Positions 23,890 through 32,367 of a stretch of 64,000 bases of DNA are shown here, one piece after another. The position numbers and the translations under genes are program-made. Below the pieces are notes generated by a model. That model was not told where the DNA came from. It was given only the letters and a program-made list of their open reading frames with translations, and did no database searches. This DNA is from Rhizohabitans arisaemae (GTDB lineage Bacteria; Actinomycetota; Actinomycetes; Streptosporangiales; Streptosporangiaceae). The stretch's first letter is position 1. Each line of letters begins with the position of its first letter. The stretch is from positions 620,001-684,000 of the forward strand of contig NZ_BLRH01000029.1 of assembly GCF_025996515.1 (NCBI RefSeq). Direction: 5' to 3'.

Positions 23890-26348
23890 AGCGGCGAATG
23901 AGGCGGATCGGGAGGAGAACTCGCTGGTCCGCCTTTCTCTTGATGCTCCTCGGCACGTTCGTCGTCGTTCCCGCCGCGCTGCCGTTCAGTACGGCCACGG
24001 CGGCGGTGCCCATCTGCGATCTCTCCGCCGACCTCGCCCCCGAGGTGGTCGGCGGCGCCATCGACGGGCTGATCCAGGCTCCGGCCCCCGCGGGCGCCGC
24101 GGCGGCCGTACCGGACGCGCCGGCCACGTCCGGCGGGGCGACTCCGCCGACGACGCCGGCGACCGGCACCCCGGCGGATCCGAACGCCCCGCAGCCGGCG
24201 AACACCAACTACGCCAGGTACGGCATGCAGGGGCTGTTCTGGCACACCCACCAGCTGGGCTGCTCGGACGTCGCCGCCGTGCTCGGCAACACCTGGGCCA
24301 ACGCCATCTTCACCTGGGCGAAGGCGGTCGACCGGCTGACGATCACGACCTATGAGGCGGCGGCCACCGAGGGGCCGCTCGACACGATCAAGGATGTCGT
24401 CGACGACATCGTGACCCGGCTCGCCGACGCGCTGTACTGGCCCTTCCTGCGGCCCATCGTCATCCTCGGCGCCATCTGGCTCGCCTGGTACGGACTGATC
24501 CGCAAGCGGGCGACGACGACGGCGGAGGGCGTCATCTGGATGGTGCTCGCCGTGTCGGTGGCGGTCTGGTTCTTCAGCCGGCCCGGTGACTTCACGGGCT
24601 TGGGGACGACGGTCACCAGCAAGACGAGCGAGGTCGTCAACTCGGCGCTGGCCGGGCTGCCCGGAGCGGAGGGGACGTCCTGCCTGCCCCCGAAGGGCGA
24701 GACGGCCACGACGCCGGAGTTCGGCAAGACCGGGGTGAGCGGGGTGGATCAGAACACCGACGCGCTCTGGTCGACCCTGGTCTGCAAACCGTGGCTGATG
24801 GGTGTCTTCGGCACCGCGGACCCGAACGCCCCGGTGATCAAGACCTTCGGGCAGAAACTCCTCGACATCCAGGCCGTCGACCGCGAGGAACAGGCGGCGA
24901 ACCAGCAGCCGGGCGCGAGCGCGCATCAGGAGCGGTTCGAACAGGAGGTCGCCGATCCGCTGGAGCGGACCCCGATCTTCTTCCTCTTCCAGGGCAAGGA
25001 CTGGACCTCCCGGCTCGGGATCGCGATCGGGGCGTTCATCGCGGCGATGGTGGCGGGGCTGCTCATCTTCCTCGTGGCGGTCTCCCTGCTCGTGCTGAAG
25101 ATCGGCTTCCTCATGCTGCTGATCCTCGCCCCGATCTTCCTGATCATCGGGGTGCACCCGGGCACCGGGCGGATCATCGCCATGCGATGGCTGGAGATGC
25201 TGGTGGGGACGTTGCTCAGACAGGCGGTGCTCGCCGTCGTGCTCGGCATTCTGGTGTACGGCTACGCGCTGATCATCTCCACCCCGCTCCCGTGGGGGAT
25301 GCAGATCATGTTCATCGCGCTGCTGACCATCGCGGTGTTCTTCTACCGAAGACCGTTCCAGCACCTGTTCTCCTCCATGGACGGGCACAACTTCACCACC
25401 CGGGTGCTCGGCGAGGCCACGTCCGCGCCGACGCTCTCCCGCGCCGCCTCGGTCCTGCCCCCCGTGGCCGGGTTCCGGGTCGCCCGCTGGGGGCTGCGCA
25501 AGGCCGAACCCGCCCTGCAGGCCGCGGCCGTCGTCGGGGCGAGCGGCGCGGCGATCAGCGCGGCGGGTGCAGCCCGGGCTCGCGGCGGCCCCGAGGACGC
25601 GGCGAACGCCCAGGCCGGCGCGGCCGCACCGCCCATGGCGGGCGCGGAGCCCGGCACCCCCGGCCGCCGCCAGATCGGGGGACGCGGCGTCGCGGTCTCC
25701 CGAGCCGGCTCGGCCCCGCCCCTCAACCTGTCCGGCCGTACGCCGTCGGCTCGCACCCCCGGCGCCCCGCCGGTGGCCTCCCGCGGCGGCGCGCCGCTGA
25801 CCAGGGGCGGTACGGCGCCCGGCGCGGCTCCGGCGGCTCCGCCGAGGGCCTCCGGGGGAACCCCCGCGCCCAGAGCGGCTTCCGGAGGGACCCCGCCGCG
25901 GCCCGCGGCGGGCGCCCCCTCCGGGAGCGTGCCGTCGACCCCGAGCGGGGCTCCCGGGCCCCGCGGCTCGGGCGGCTGGTTCGGCGGCGGCTCCCGATCG
26001 TCTGCTCCGTCGCGGTCCTCGGGCGGCTCCGGTTCCGGAGGTTCCGGCGGAGGCGGCTGGTTCGGCGGTGGCCGGGGTGGCTCCCGTACGGGCGGCGGCT
26101 GGTTCGGCGGAGGCTCCGCGGGCGGCGGGTCCGCAGGTGGCGGCTCCCGGCCGTCGGCTCCGGCGCGACGGCCCCAGCAGGACCCCACGCCGCGCCCGCG
26201 CCGGAGCGAGGAGGGCGACCGCGCGAGCCGTACCCGGCGCAGCGAACCCCCGCCGCTCTGGCTGCCCGGACCCCGCTCCGGTCAGGCCGACGACGGTGAG
26301 CCGTCCGCCCCGTTCTGGCTGAGGCCCTCCAACCGCGAGAAGGATTAG
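23886..26348 (+). CDS. TrbL/VirB6-like channel protein with GGWFGGG-rich tail
   Basis: 820 residues. A signal-like helix (about 12-40, SAFLLMLLGTFVVVPAALPF) is followed by an external segment, then about seven membrane helices (about 190-500; e.g. GVIWMVLAVSVAVWFF, FIAAMVAGLLIFLVAVSLLV), the TrbL/TcpH-type pore protein layout. Residues about 560-820 are Ala/Gly/Pro/Ser-rich, with three GGWFGGG units (about 698, 720 and 735) and a basic end. Start is GTG at 23886, with GGGGAGG seven bases upstream, overlapping the VirB4 stop. The tail is probably cytosolic and disordered and may bind the ATPases. Confidence 0.83.
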   Translation: MKRRMRRIGRRTRWSAFLLMLLGTFVVVPAALPFSTATAAVPICDLSADLAPEVVGGAIDGLIQAPAPAGAAAAVPDAPATSGGATPPTTPATGTPADPNAPQPANTNYARYGMQGLFWHTHQLGCSDVAAVLGNTWANAIFTWAKAVDRLTITTYEAAATEGPLDTIKDVVDDIVTRLADALYWPFLRPIVILGAIWLAWYGLIRKRATTTAEGVIWMVLAVSVAVWFFSRPGDFTGLGTTVTSKTSEVVNSALAGLPGAEGTSCLPPKGETATTPEFGKTGVSGVDQNTDALWSTLVCKPWLMGVFGTADPNAPVIKTFGQKLLDIQAVDREEQAANQQPGASAHQERFEQEVADPLERTPIFFLFQGKDWTSRLGIAIGAFIAAMVAGLLIFLVAVSLLVLKIGFLMLLILAPIFLIIGVHPGTGRIIAMRWLEMLVGTLLRQAVLAVVLGILVYGYALIISTPLPWGMQIMFIALLTIAVFFYRRPFQHLFSSMDGHNFTTRVLGEATSAPTLSRAASVLPPVAGFRVARWGLRKAEPALQAAAVVGASGAAISAAGAARARGGPEDAANAQAGAAAPPMAGAEPGTPGRRQIGGRGVAVSRAGSAPPLNLSGRTPSARTPGAPPVASRGGAPLTRGGTAPGAAPAAPPRASGGTPAPRAASGGTPPRPAAGAPSGSVPSTPSGAPGPRGSGGWFGGGSRSSAPSRSSGGSGSGGSGGGGWFGGGRGGSRTGGGWFGGGSAGGGSAGGGSRPSAPARRPQQDPTPRPRRSEEGDRASRTRRSEPPPLWLPGPRSGQADDGEPSAPFWLRPSNREKD

Positions 26349-26431
26349 CGTTCAGTGCGTTCCCGAGAGATCGACGATCGGCCGCCGGGCCAATCCCCCG
26401 TCGGCCGGTCTCCCGGCGCAGAGGGGTACCG

Positions 26432-27067
26432 GTGACCGAGGGGAGACGCAGGTGGGTCTTCATCTGCGTCGTGCTCGGGCTGGCCGCGATCGGTGTCTAT
26501 CTGACCGTGCTCGCCCCTCCCACCGGCACGTCGTCCGACGGCGCCGTACCGCCGGTCCAAGACGTCGGCCGGACGGCACCGGCTCCGCCTCCGGTCCCGG
26601 CGACGCCGAGCCCACCGCCTTCGGCCGAGTCGTTCGACATCTACCGGCTGCTGCCGCTCTCCAAGGAGGAGTTCGCCGCCTCCGCCGATGTCGCGTACCG
26701 GTTCGCGACGGCGTACGGGGGATACCGCCACGACGAGGACCCGGCCGTCCACGCGCGGCGGATCTCGGTGTTCACCACCCCCGATCTCGGCCGCATCCTG
26801 GCCCGGGGGGTGCTGTCCCCGGGTGAGCTGGAGCAGAACCGGGCGGATCAGGTGGTCTCCCAGGCGTCGGCCGAGATCCGCGAGATCCGCGACGTCAAGG
26901 AGCGTTCGGTGGTCTACGTGGTGGGGATCACCCAGCGGATCACCGCGAAGTCGGGCTCCGATCAGCGAACCGAGGAGTACGCCATCACGGTCTCCCAGGT
27001 GGGGGCGGACTGGAAGGTTCACGACATCCAGCAGGCGAACGCGGGGCAGGAGGGAGACCCCCACTGA
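26432..27067 (+). CDS. Membrane-anchored VirB8/NTF2-like component
   Basis: 211 residues: one N-terminal membrane helix (WVFICVVLGLAAIGVYLTVL), a Pro-rich spacer (about 35-65), and an NTF2-like extracytoplasmic domain (FAASADVAYRFATAYGGYRH to EEYAITVSQVGADWKVHDIQ). It resembles a shorter TcpC/VirB8 subunit. The GTG has GAGGGG five bases upstream, and the stop overlaps the next start (TGATG). Confidence 0.72.
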   Translation: MTEGRRRWVFICVVLGLAAIGVYLTVLAPPTGTSSDGAVPPVQDVGRTAPAPPPVPATPSPPPSAESFDIYRLLPLSKEEFAASADVAYRFATAYGGYRHDEDPAVHARRISVFTTPDLGRILARGVLSPGELEQNRADQVVSQASAEIREIRDVKERSVVYVVGITQRITAKSGSDQRTEEYAITVSQVGADWKVHDIQQANAGQEGDPH

Positions 27068-28149
27068 TGTCCAGGTTCCGGATCGTCATCGTCGCCGGTA
27101 CGGCCGGTCTCCTGCTGATGAGCTTCATCATCGCCCCGATGCTGATGACCGTGCCCTCGTTCCTCGGCGGGCTCGGCGGCACGACCGACCTGTGCACGGA
27201 GTACAAGCCCGGCGAGGCGGCGCTCTCCACGGTGGCGCAGCGCGACATCCCCGCGGACTATCTGGAACTCTACAAGCGGCACGGCGCCAAGATCGGCGTG
27301 CAGTGGAACGTCCTCGCCGCCGTCGGCAAACGGGAGACCGATCACGGCCGCTCCCGGCTGCCGGGGGTGAGCGACGGGACCAACCACGCGGGTGCCGCCG
27401 GTCCCATGCAGTTCCTGATCAGCACGTGGGGAGGGAAGCCCCGGATCAAGGAGGGGAGCAAGTTCAACGGCTACGCCTCCGACGGCGACGGCGACGGCTG
27501 GATGGACGTCTACAACCCCGCCGACGCGATCCTCGGGGCCGCGCGGATGCTCAAGCGCAACGGCGCCCCCGAGAACCTGGAGCGGGCGCTCTTCGTCTAC
27601 AACCGCGCGATGTGGTACGTCCGCCAGGTCCTGGAGATCGCCCGCAGGTACGCGGGGGACGGGACGGTCCCGGTGCCCCGCGACGCCGCTCCCGAGTGCG
27701 ATCTGGACTCGGTCGAGGCCGCACCGAACAACGTGGTCCGCGGGATCCTGCGGTATGCGCTCGCCCAGCAGGGTAAGCCGTACATCTGGGGCGGTACCGG
27801 ACCGGAAGGGTTCGACTGCTCCGGCATCATCTACATGGCCTACCGCGATGTGGGTCTGTCGATCCCCAGGACGACCTTCGTGCAGTGGCCTTTCGGGGTG
27901 CGCATCCCGGAAGGCTCCGAGCAACCCGGTGACCTGGTCTTCTTCAACGCCGGGCCGGGGACCGGACCCAACAATCCCGGCCATGTGGGCATGGTGGTGG
28001 CCAAAGGCAAGATGATCGAGGCACGCTGCCGGCTCTGCGGCCCGATCAAGATCACCACCTACTCGAATCGGACTAGTTTGATGGGATTCACCCGGCCGCT
28101 TGACCATCCCAGTGTCAAGGAGCAGTTGCGGCGCCTCGAACAGGCGTAG
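27067..28149 (+). CDS. Lytic transglycosylase-NlpC/P60 peptidoglycan hydrolase
   Basis: 360 residues, two catalytic domains behind an N-terminal helix (IVIVAGTAGLLLMSFIIAPM). The SLT-type domain (about 75-200) has VLAAVGKRETDHGRS with the catalytic Glu, and AGAAGPMQFLISTWGG. The NlpC/P60 domain (about 220-350) has GFDCSGIIYMAYRDVG (catalytic Cys), GDLVFFNAG and NPGHVGMVV (catalytic His). This VirB1/TcpG-type enzyme opens the cell wall so the secretion channel can be inserted. It is the last gene in the tightly packed run from 17396. Confidence 0.92.
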   Translation: MSRFRIVIVAGTAGLLLMSFIIAPMLMTVPSFLGGLGGTTDLCTEYKPGEAALSTVAQRDIPADYLELYKRHGAKIGVQWNVLAAVGKRETDHGRSRLPGVSDGTNHAGAAGPMQFLISTWGGKPRIKEGSKFNGYASDGDGDGWMDVYNPADAILGAARMLKRNGAPENLERALFVYNRAMWYVRQVLEIARRYAGDGTVPVPRDAAPECDLDSVEAAPNNVVRGILRYALAQQGKPYIWGGTGPEGFDCSGIIYMAYRDVGLSIPRTTFVQWPFGVRIPEGSEQPGDLVFFNAGPGTGPNNPGHVGMVVAKGKMIEARCRLCGPIKITTYSNRTSLMGFTRPLDHPSVKEQLRRLEQA

Positions 28150-28166
28150 CCGGAATGTTCTAATGG

Positions 28167-28571
28167 GTGATCGTGGACAACGTCGTCGTGGGTGCCGCCA
28201 TCATCTCCGAAGGTCGCCTGCTCGCGGCCCAGCGGGCCGAGCCGTCCGAGCTCGCCGGGGGCTGGGAGTTTCCCGGGGGAAAGGTCGATCCCGGGGAGAG
28301 TGACGAGGAAGCCCTGGTCCGGGAGTGCCGCGAAGAGCTCGGCGTGGAGATCGTCCTCGACGGGCGGGTCGGCGGCGACTGGCGCCTGACCGATACGGCG
28401 GTGCTCCGGGTCTGGCTCGCCAGGGTCGTCTCCGGCGTCCCCCAGCCCAAGGAGCACCGCGAGCTGCGCTGGCTGACCGAGTCGGAGTTGTACGACGTGC
28501 CGTGGCTCCCGGCGGACCTGCCGATCGTCGGATCCGTACGGAGCTGCCTCGGCGGTGTCGACCGGTACTGA
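28167..28571 (+). CDS. MutT-type Nudix hydrolase
   Basis: 134 residues. The Nudix box GGKVDPGESDEEALVRECREE then LGV fits Gx5Ex7REUxEExGU exactly, and GGWEFPGGK precedes it. Close in form to (deoxy)nucleoside triphosphate pyrophosphohydrolases that clear 8-oxo-dGTP or related damaged nucleotides. Start could be the GTG at 28167 or the in-frame GTG two codons later; there is no clear ribosome binding site. It begins 17 bp after the peptidoglycan hydrolase stop but has no evident link with secretion. Confidence 0.9.
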   Translation: MIVDNVVVGAAIISEGRLLAAQRAEPSELAGGWEFPGGKVDPGESDEEALVRECREELGVEIVLDGRVGGDWRLTDTAVLRVWLARVVSGVPQPKEHRELRWLTESELYDVPWLPADLPIVGSVRSCLGGVDRY

Positions 28572-28744
28572 CCCTCGCCCGGGGGCCGGCTCGGCGCGAG
28601 GTCGCCGGTACCGGGTGACCTCGGTGGACGTTCGTACGGACACGGTCGGCCACCGCCGGTGACGGAGTGGCTCTCAGCTGAGGGTGCCCCGTGCCGACAA
28701 AGGCCGATATGTGGTTCTTTGTGATACCCATATGCGACCACGAG

Positions 28745-28774
28745 TTGTCATGCTGCGATCACGGAGAGTATTGT
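28745..28774 (+). promoter_or_regulatory. Sigma70-like promoter for the first surface-protein gene
   Basis: TTGTCA (28745-28750), 18-bp spacer, TATTGT (28769-28774), about 70 bp before the GTG at 28845. It separates this gene from the secretion operon. Confidence 0.5.
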
Positions 28775-28844
28775 CGGTCTGACTTGTGCTTGCTCGTGGC
28801 TGACCGGCCGCGGCGACCGTATCGGGGGAAACGGGGGGCGCGTC

Positions 28845-30122
28845 GTGAGGCGATTCCGTGCGCGCACGATGGCTGTGGTGAGCGTCGGCGTGCTCATCAC
28901 GAGTGGGGGTGCCTCCACCGCGTCGGCGCTCGGAGCCGAGGGCTTCACCGTCCCCTGGAGCGAGCCGCCCGCGGTCGAGATCTCGCCGACCCCCTCGCCG
29001 CTCTCGCGGCCGGAGGCGGGCGCGCCGGTGAGCATGGCGCTGGACGTGGTCTCCGACGGGTTGCCGCCGTTCGACAAGGCCGACGACGGGCCGCACAACG
29101 GTCTGGTCCGGGCCGGGGACGAGATGCTCTACCGGATCAGGGTCATCGCCGGCCGGCAGGTCGCCGCCGGGGCCTTCCTGGTCGTCGAGGCGGAGCCGCG
29201 CACCTCGACCGGCACCGTCGGCTGCGGGCAGCAGACCGTCCGGTTCACCGACGGAGAGGCCCGCTGCCCGATCGGCCGGGCCGACGTGGAAGAGGGCTTC
29301 GACGTCAAGCTGGTCGTCCCGGTGGAGACCTCGCTCAACGACGCGGTCACCCTGACCGCCTCGGTGGAGTCGCCTGCGCTCGGGCCGCTCGGCACCCGGT
29401 CGGTGAGCACCGTCGTGGTCGGGACCGTCTCCCCGATCGGGACGGCGATGTCCGGTCCGGTGCCCCCGGCCTCGTCGGCGACGCTCACCGCGTTCGGGCA
29501 GCAGGCCACGGGTGAGCCGTCCGGGCCGGCCGCGGAGCCGTACGTCCAGCTGCATCAGACCCGACCGGCCGAGGGCGCCGCACCGGCCAAGCAGACCGGG
29601 CTCGCCGGTCCGGGTTCCTCGATCGCGGCCGACGTAGAGGAACACCCGCGGACGGTTCCCCGGCAGCGGAGGGCGCCACGGGCCGGTGCCCCCGGGTCGG
29701 GCGGGCGAGGTCACCGCGAGGTGGGCGTCGGCCGAACCCCCAGGCGGGCCCCGGCGCTGCCCCGGCCGGTGCCGGTCACCGCACCGATTCAGATTCCGTC
29801 CACACCCGGGGGCACCGGGCCAGTCCCGGCCATGGCACGGCCCCCGGTCGGGGGAGCCGCCTCGGTCCCGGAGGCCCGGGTGGGGTTGCCCCCGGTGCCG
29901 CCACCGCCGCCGGCCCCACCGGCGGGTCCGGGGACGCTGCCCACCGTCGAAGGCGCGGGGGAAGGCGGGGTGACCACGCTGATCGAGCCGATGCGGCTGA
30001 CCGGGGTGCGGAGCCTGCCCGCCGTCGTCGGCGCGATCCTGGTCCTGCTGGTCCTGCTCGCCGTACAGCTGCGGATGCACCGGCGCAGGACGCTCAAGCG
30101 ACAGGTCCCCGTGTCCGAGTAG
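28845..30122 (+). CDS. Secreted, membrane-anchored Pro-rich surface protein
   Basis: 425 residues. A signal peptide (about 1-29, RFRARTMAVVSVGVLITS, ending near ASALGA) leads to a beta-rich domain (about 55-205) with two cysteines (TVGCGQQTVRF, ARCPIG) and NGLVRAGDEMLYRIRV, similar in feel to DUF11/adhesin-type Ig folds. A long Pro/Ala/Arg-rich stalk follows, then a C-terminal helix (SLPAVVGAILVLLVLLAVQL) and a basic tail. Stalked domain exposed at the surface; ligand unknown. A GGGG-rich site precedes the GTG. It may belong functionally with the secretion genes upstream, but only position suggests it. Confidence 0.68.
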   Translation: MRRFRARTMAVVSVGVLITSGGASTASALGAEGFTVPWSEPPAVEISPTPSPLSRPEAGAPVSMALDVVSDGLPPFDKADDGPHNGLVRAGDEMLYRIRVIAGRQVAAGAFLVVEAEPRTSTGTVGCGQQTVRFTDGEARCPIGRADVEEGFDVKLVVPVETSLNDAVTLTASVESPALGPLGTRSVSTVVVGTVSPIGTAMSGPVPPASSATLTAFGQQATGEPSGPAAEPYVQLHQTRPAEGAAPAKQTGLAGPGSSIAADVEEHPRTVPRQRRAPRAGAPGSGGRGHREVGVGRTPRRAPALPRPVPVTAPIQIPSTPGGTGPVPAMARPPVGGAASVPEARVGLPPVPPPPPAPPAGPGTLPTVEGAGEGGVTTLIEPMRLTGVRSLPAVVGAILVLLVLLAVQLRMHRRRTLKRQVPVSE

Positions 30123-30168
30123 ATCTGGCCCGCTGCCAAAGTCCTCGGCTTTGTATTGGATATCAGAC

Positions 30169-30196
30169 TTTGCCGTTACTTTTCCTCGCCTAGGAT
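30169..30196 (+). promoter_or_regulatory. Candidate promoter for the second surface-protein gene
   Basis: TTTGCC (30169-30174), 16-bp spacer, TAGGAT (30191-30196), about 105 bp upstream of the GTG at 30302. Confidence 0.4.
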
Positions 30197-30301
30197 GTCG
30201 CTATTGACTCCACGACATAGCGGATCGGGTGGGTGAAACCCCCGAATCCGGTCAGTGGGAGCGGGGAGCCGAGCGCCTGCGGGCAGTGGCGGAGGACTGT
30301 G

Positions 30302-31309
30302 GTGGCCGATCGGGGACGTTCCAAGGCGGTGTTTGCCCTCGTAGGCACACTCATGCTGTCCGCACTGGGCACCGTGGTGGCGGCTTCGGCCTTCGGCGCG
30401 ACCGGAAGCGGGCAGACGCTTCAAGCCGGGGCGACCGTCACGGTCACCGCCAGCGGGCCGAAGGTCACGGTTACCGCGCCGACCCCCACCGTCACCCGGA
30501 CGAAGACCGTGGAGCCGAAGATCACCGAGGCTCCGCTGCCCACGAACCCGGCGACGTCCAAGCCGCCCAAGCGGACCACGACCACTCCGGCCCCCCGGTC
30601 GAGTGAGCCCGCGACGACCCCCAATCTGCCCGCCTACACCCCGCCGGCGACGACCCCGACCGGAGCCGGCGACGCCACCCCGCCGGGCTCGACCCCGGGC
30701 GAGTCCACACCGGTGGTGTCCAGCCCGTCGACCCCGGGCACGACCCCCGGAGTGGTCGTCCCCGAGCTGACGCCGACGCCGACGGCGCCCGAGCCGTCCT
30801 CCCAGCCGGTGGTGCTCCGCAACGCCGACCACCCGAACGGCATGAGCGACATCTGGCTGACCGGCCGGATGGCCTGGTCCGCCCTGGCGATCGCGATCTT
30901 CGTCATCGTCTGCCTGTACTTCGTGGACAGCAAGCTCCGGCCGAAGGCGTTCGCGGCCGCGATCCGGATCGCCGGGCCGCGGCGGCCCAGCAAGCATCGC
31001 CGGGGCGCGGACCAGACCGCGACGTATCCCACCGAGGCGGCCGACACGACCGCGGTGTACCCGCAGAACCCCGTCTACCCCGGGGCCGCGGGAGCCTACC
31101 CGGCCGGCTATCCGATGTACCCGACCGGCATGACCTACCCGGCTCCCATGCCCATGCCGATGCCCCCGGCCGCCTACCCCGTGCCCGGCATGGTCTACCC
31201 GGGCATGCCCACCATGCCGTACCCGGTGCAGTTCCCGCCCGGCATGGTCATGCCCGGCTACCCACCCCAGCAGCCCCCACCCCAGACCCCCGGAGCGCCC
31301 ACCTCGTAG
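30302..31309 (+). CDS. Thr/Pro-rich membrane protein with Tyr-Pro-Met tail
   Basis: 335 residues starting at a GTG five bases after GGAGGA. The first helix (about 10-32, FALVGTLMLSALGTVVAASA) is a signal or anchor; an extracytoplasmic Thr/Pro/Ser-rich region (about 40-180) carries short VTVTA/TPTVT units; a second helix (AWSALAIAIFVIVCLYFVD) leads to a basic segment and a C-terminal tail dense in YP, MP and PGM units (YPMYPTGMTYPAPMPMPMPP). No enzyme domain is recognised. The Pro/Tyr/Met tail is low-complexity and probably cytosolic, if the protein spans twice. Confidence 0.68.
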   Translation: MADRGRSKAVFALVGTLMLSALGTVVAASAFGATGSGQTLQAGATVTVTASGPKVTVTAPTPTVTRTKTVEPKITEAPLPTNPATSKPPKRTTTTPAPRSSEPATTPNLPAYTPPATTPTGAGDATPPGSTPGESTPVVSSPSTPGTTPGVVVPELTPTPTAPEPSSQPVVLRNADHPNGMSDIWLTGRMAWSALAIAIFVIVCLYFVDSKLRPKAFAAAIRIAGPRRPSKHRRGADQTATYPTEAADTTAVYPQNPVYPGAAGAYPAGYPMYPTGMTYPAPMPMPMPPAAYPVPGMVYPGMPTMPYPVQFPPGMVMPGYPPQQPPPQTPGAPTS

Positions 31310-31390
31310 GCGCGAGGTTTCTTAGGCGGTTCCCGGGGCCAGGGTTGTAACCACGGCTGGATCCTAGAGTCGGACACGCTACGTCCGCAC

Positions 31391-31421
31391 TTCTCGCGCC
31401 GCGTACTTTGCGGTGCGAGAA
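31391..31421. terminator. Hairpin 1 in the 31.3-31.6 kb gap
   Basis: TTCTCGCGCCGC pairs with GCGGTGCGAGAA (one G-U), loop GTACTTT. It lies 80 bp after the surface-protein stop. Confidence 0.5.
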
Positions 31422-31426
31422 TGCGC

Positions 31427-31471
31427 GCAACGGTTCGTGCCGGATGCTCTTTATCCGGCACGAACCGTTGC
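31427..31471. terminator. 19-bp perfect hairpin 2
   Basis: Arms 31427-31445 and 31453-31471 are exact reverse complements beginning GCAACGGTTCG, with loop GCTCTTT. This is the strongest hairpin in the window. No T-tract follows on either strand, so it may be an intrinsic actinobacterial terminator or an RNA-stability element. Confidence 0.6.
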
Positions 31472-31559
31472 GGTCGATGTCAGAAAATACAGGCTTTTGA
31501 GGGTGGGTTCCTTAAGGCGGTGAGCAGGTCCGGGCTTTCTCACCCCCCCTCTCATGCAC

Positions 31560-31590
31560 GAAGGCCCGCCCCTCATCGGGGCGGGCCTTC
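31560..31590. terminator. Terminator hairpin after sdhB (bidirectional)
   Basis: GAAGGCCCGCCCC and GGGGCGGGCCTTC form a perfect 13-bp stem around TCATC, 7 bp from the sdhB stop. It suits the minus-strand sdh operon. Confidence 0.75.
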
Positions 31591-31596
31591 GCCGGT

Positions 31597-32367
31597 TCAG
31601 GCTTTCGGGGTCTTCTCCTTGGTTCGGCGGAAGATTTTGTTGCCGAGCCAGACGAGTGGGTCGTAGCGGCGGTCGACGACGCGCTCCTTCATGGGGATGA
31701 GCGCGTTATCGGTGATCTTGATGTGCTCGGGGCAGACCTCGGTGCAGCACTTGGTGATGTTGCAGTAGCCCAGGCCGTGCTCGTCCTGGGCGGAGTTCTG
31801 CCGGTCCTCGACGTCGTAGGGGTGCATGTCGAGCTCGGCGATTCGCATGAGGAAGCGCGGTCCCGCGAACGCCTGCTTGTTCTCCTCGTGGTCCCGGATG
31901 ACGTGGCAGACGTTGTTGCACATGAAGCACTCGATGCACTTGCGGAACTCCTGTGAGCGTTCCACGTCGACCTGCTGCATCCGGTACTCGCCGGGCGCCA
32001 CACCCTTGGGCGGGGTGAACGAGGGGATCTCCCGCGCCTTCTCGTAGTTGAAGGACACGTCCGTGACCAGGTCCTTGATCACGGGGAAGGTCCGCATGGG
32101 CGTGACGGTGATCGTCTCTTCCTCGGTGAACGTGGACATCCGTGCCATGCAGCCCAGACGGGGCTTTCCGTTGATCTCCATCGAGCAGGAGCCGCACTTG
32201 CCGGCCTTGCAGTTCCAGCGGACCGCCAGGTCGGGCGCCTGGGTCGCCTGCAGCCGGTGGATCACGTCGAGGACCACTTCGCCCTCGTTCACCTCGACGA
32301 CGAAGTCCTCCAGGGCACCTTCGCCGGCCTCCCCGCGCCAGACGCGGAACTTCGCCTTGTAGCCCAT
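31597..32367 (-). CDS. sdhB: Succinate dehydrogenase iron-sulfur subunit (Sdh1-like)
   Basis: 256 residues. Electron-transfer subunit carrying the [2Fe-2S] centre (CKAGKCGSC...GCMAR), and two further clusters coordinated by CIECFMCNNVCHV and CNITKCCTEVCPE. It passes electrons from SdhA to the membrane anchor. ATG at 32367 overlaps the sdhA stop (TGATG), so the subunits are translationally coupled. Sequence and gene order (anchor, sdhA, sdhB) resemble mycobacterial Sdh1 (Rv0249c-Rv0247c), and differ from the second set at 39012-42465. Confidence 0.94.
   Translation of the reverse strand: MGYKAKFRVWRGEAGEGALEDFVVEVNEGEVVLDVIHRLQATQAPDLAVRWNCKAGKCGSCSMEINGKPRLGCMARMSTFTEEETITVTPMRTFPVIKDLVTDVSFNYEKAREIPSFTPPKGVAPGEYRMQQVDVERSQEFRKCIECFMCNNVCHVIRDHEENKQAFAGPRFLMRIAELDMHPYDVEDRQNSAQDEHGLGYCNITKCCTEVCPEHIKITDNALIPMKERVVDRRYDPLVWLGNKIFRRTKEKTPKA

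Noticed and set aside
17396-31309. Integrative conjugative element
   Set aside because: No integrase, excisionase, relaxase, coupling protein or direct-repeat att sites are visible, and the flanks are housekeeping genes.
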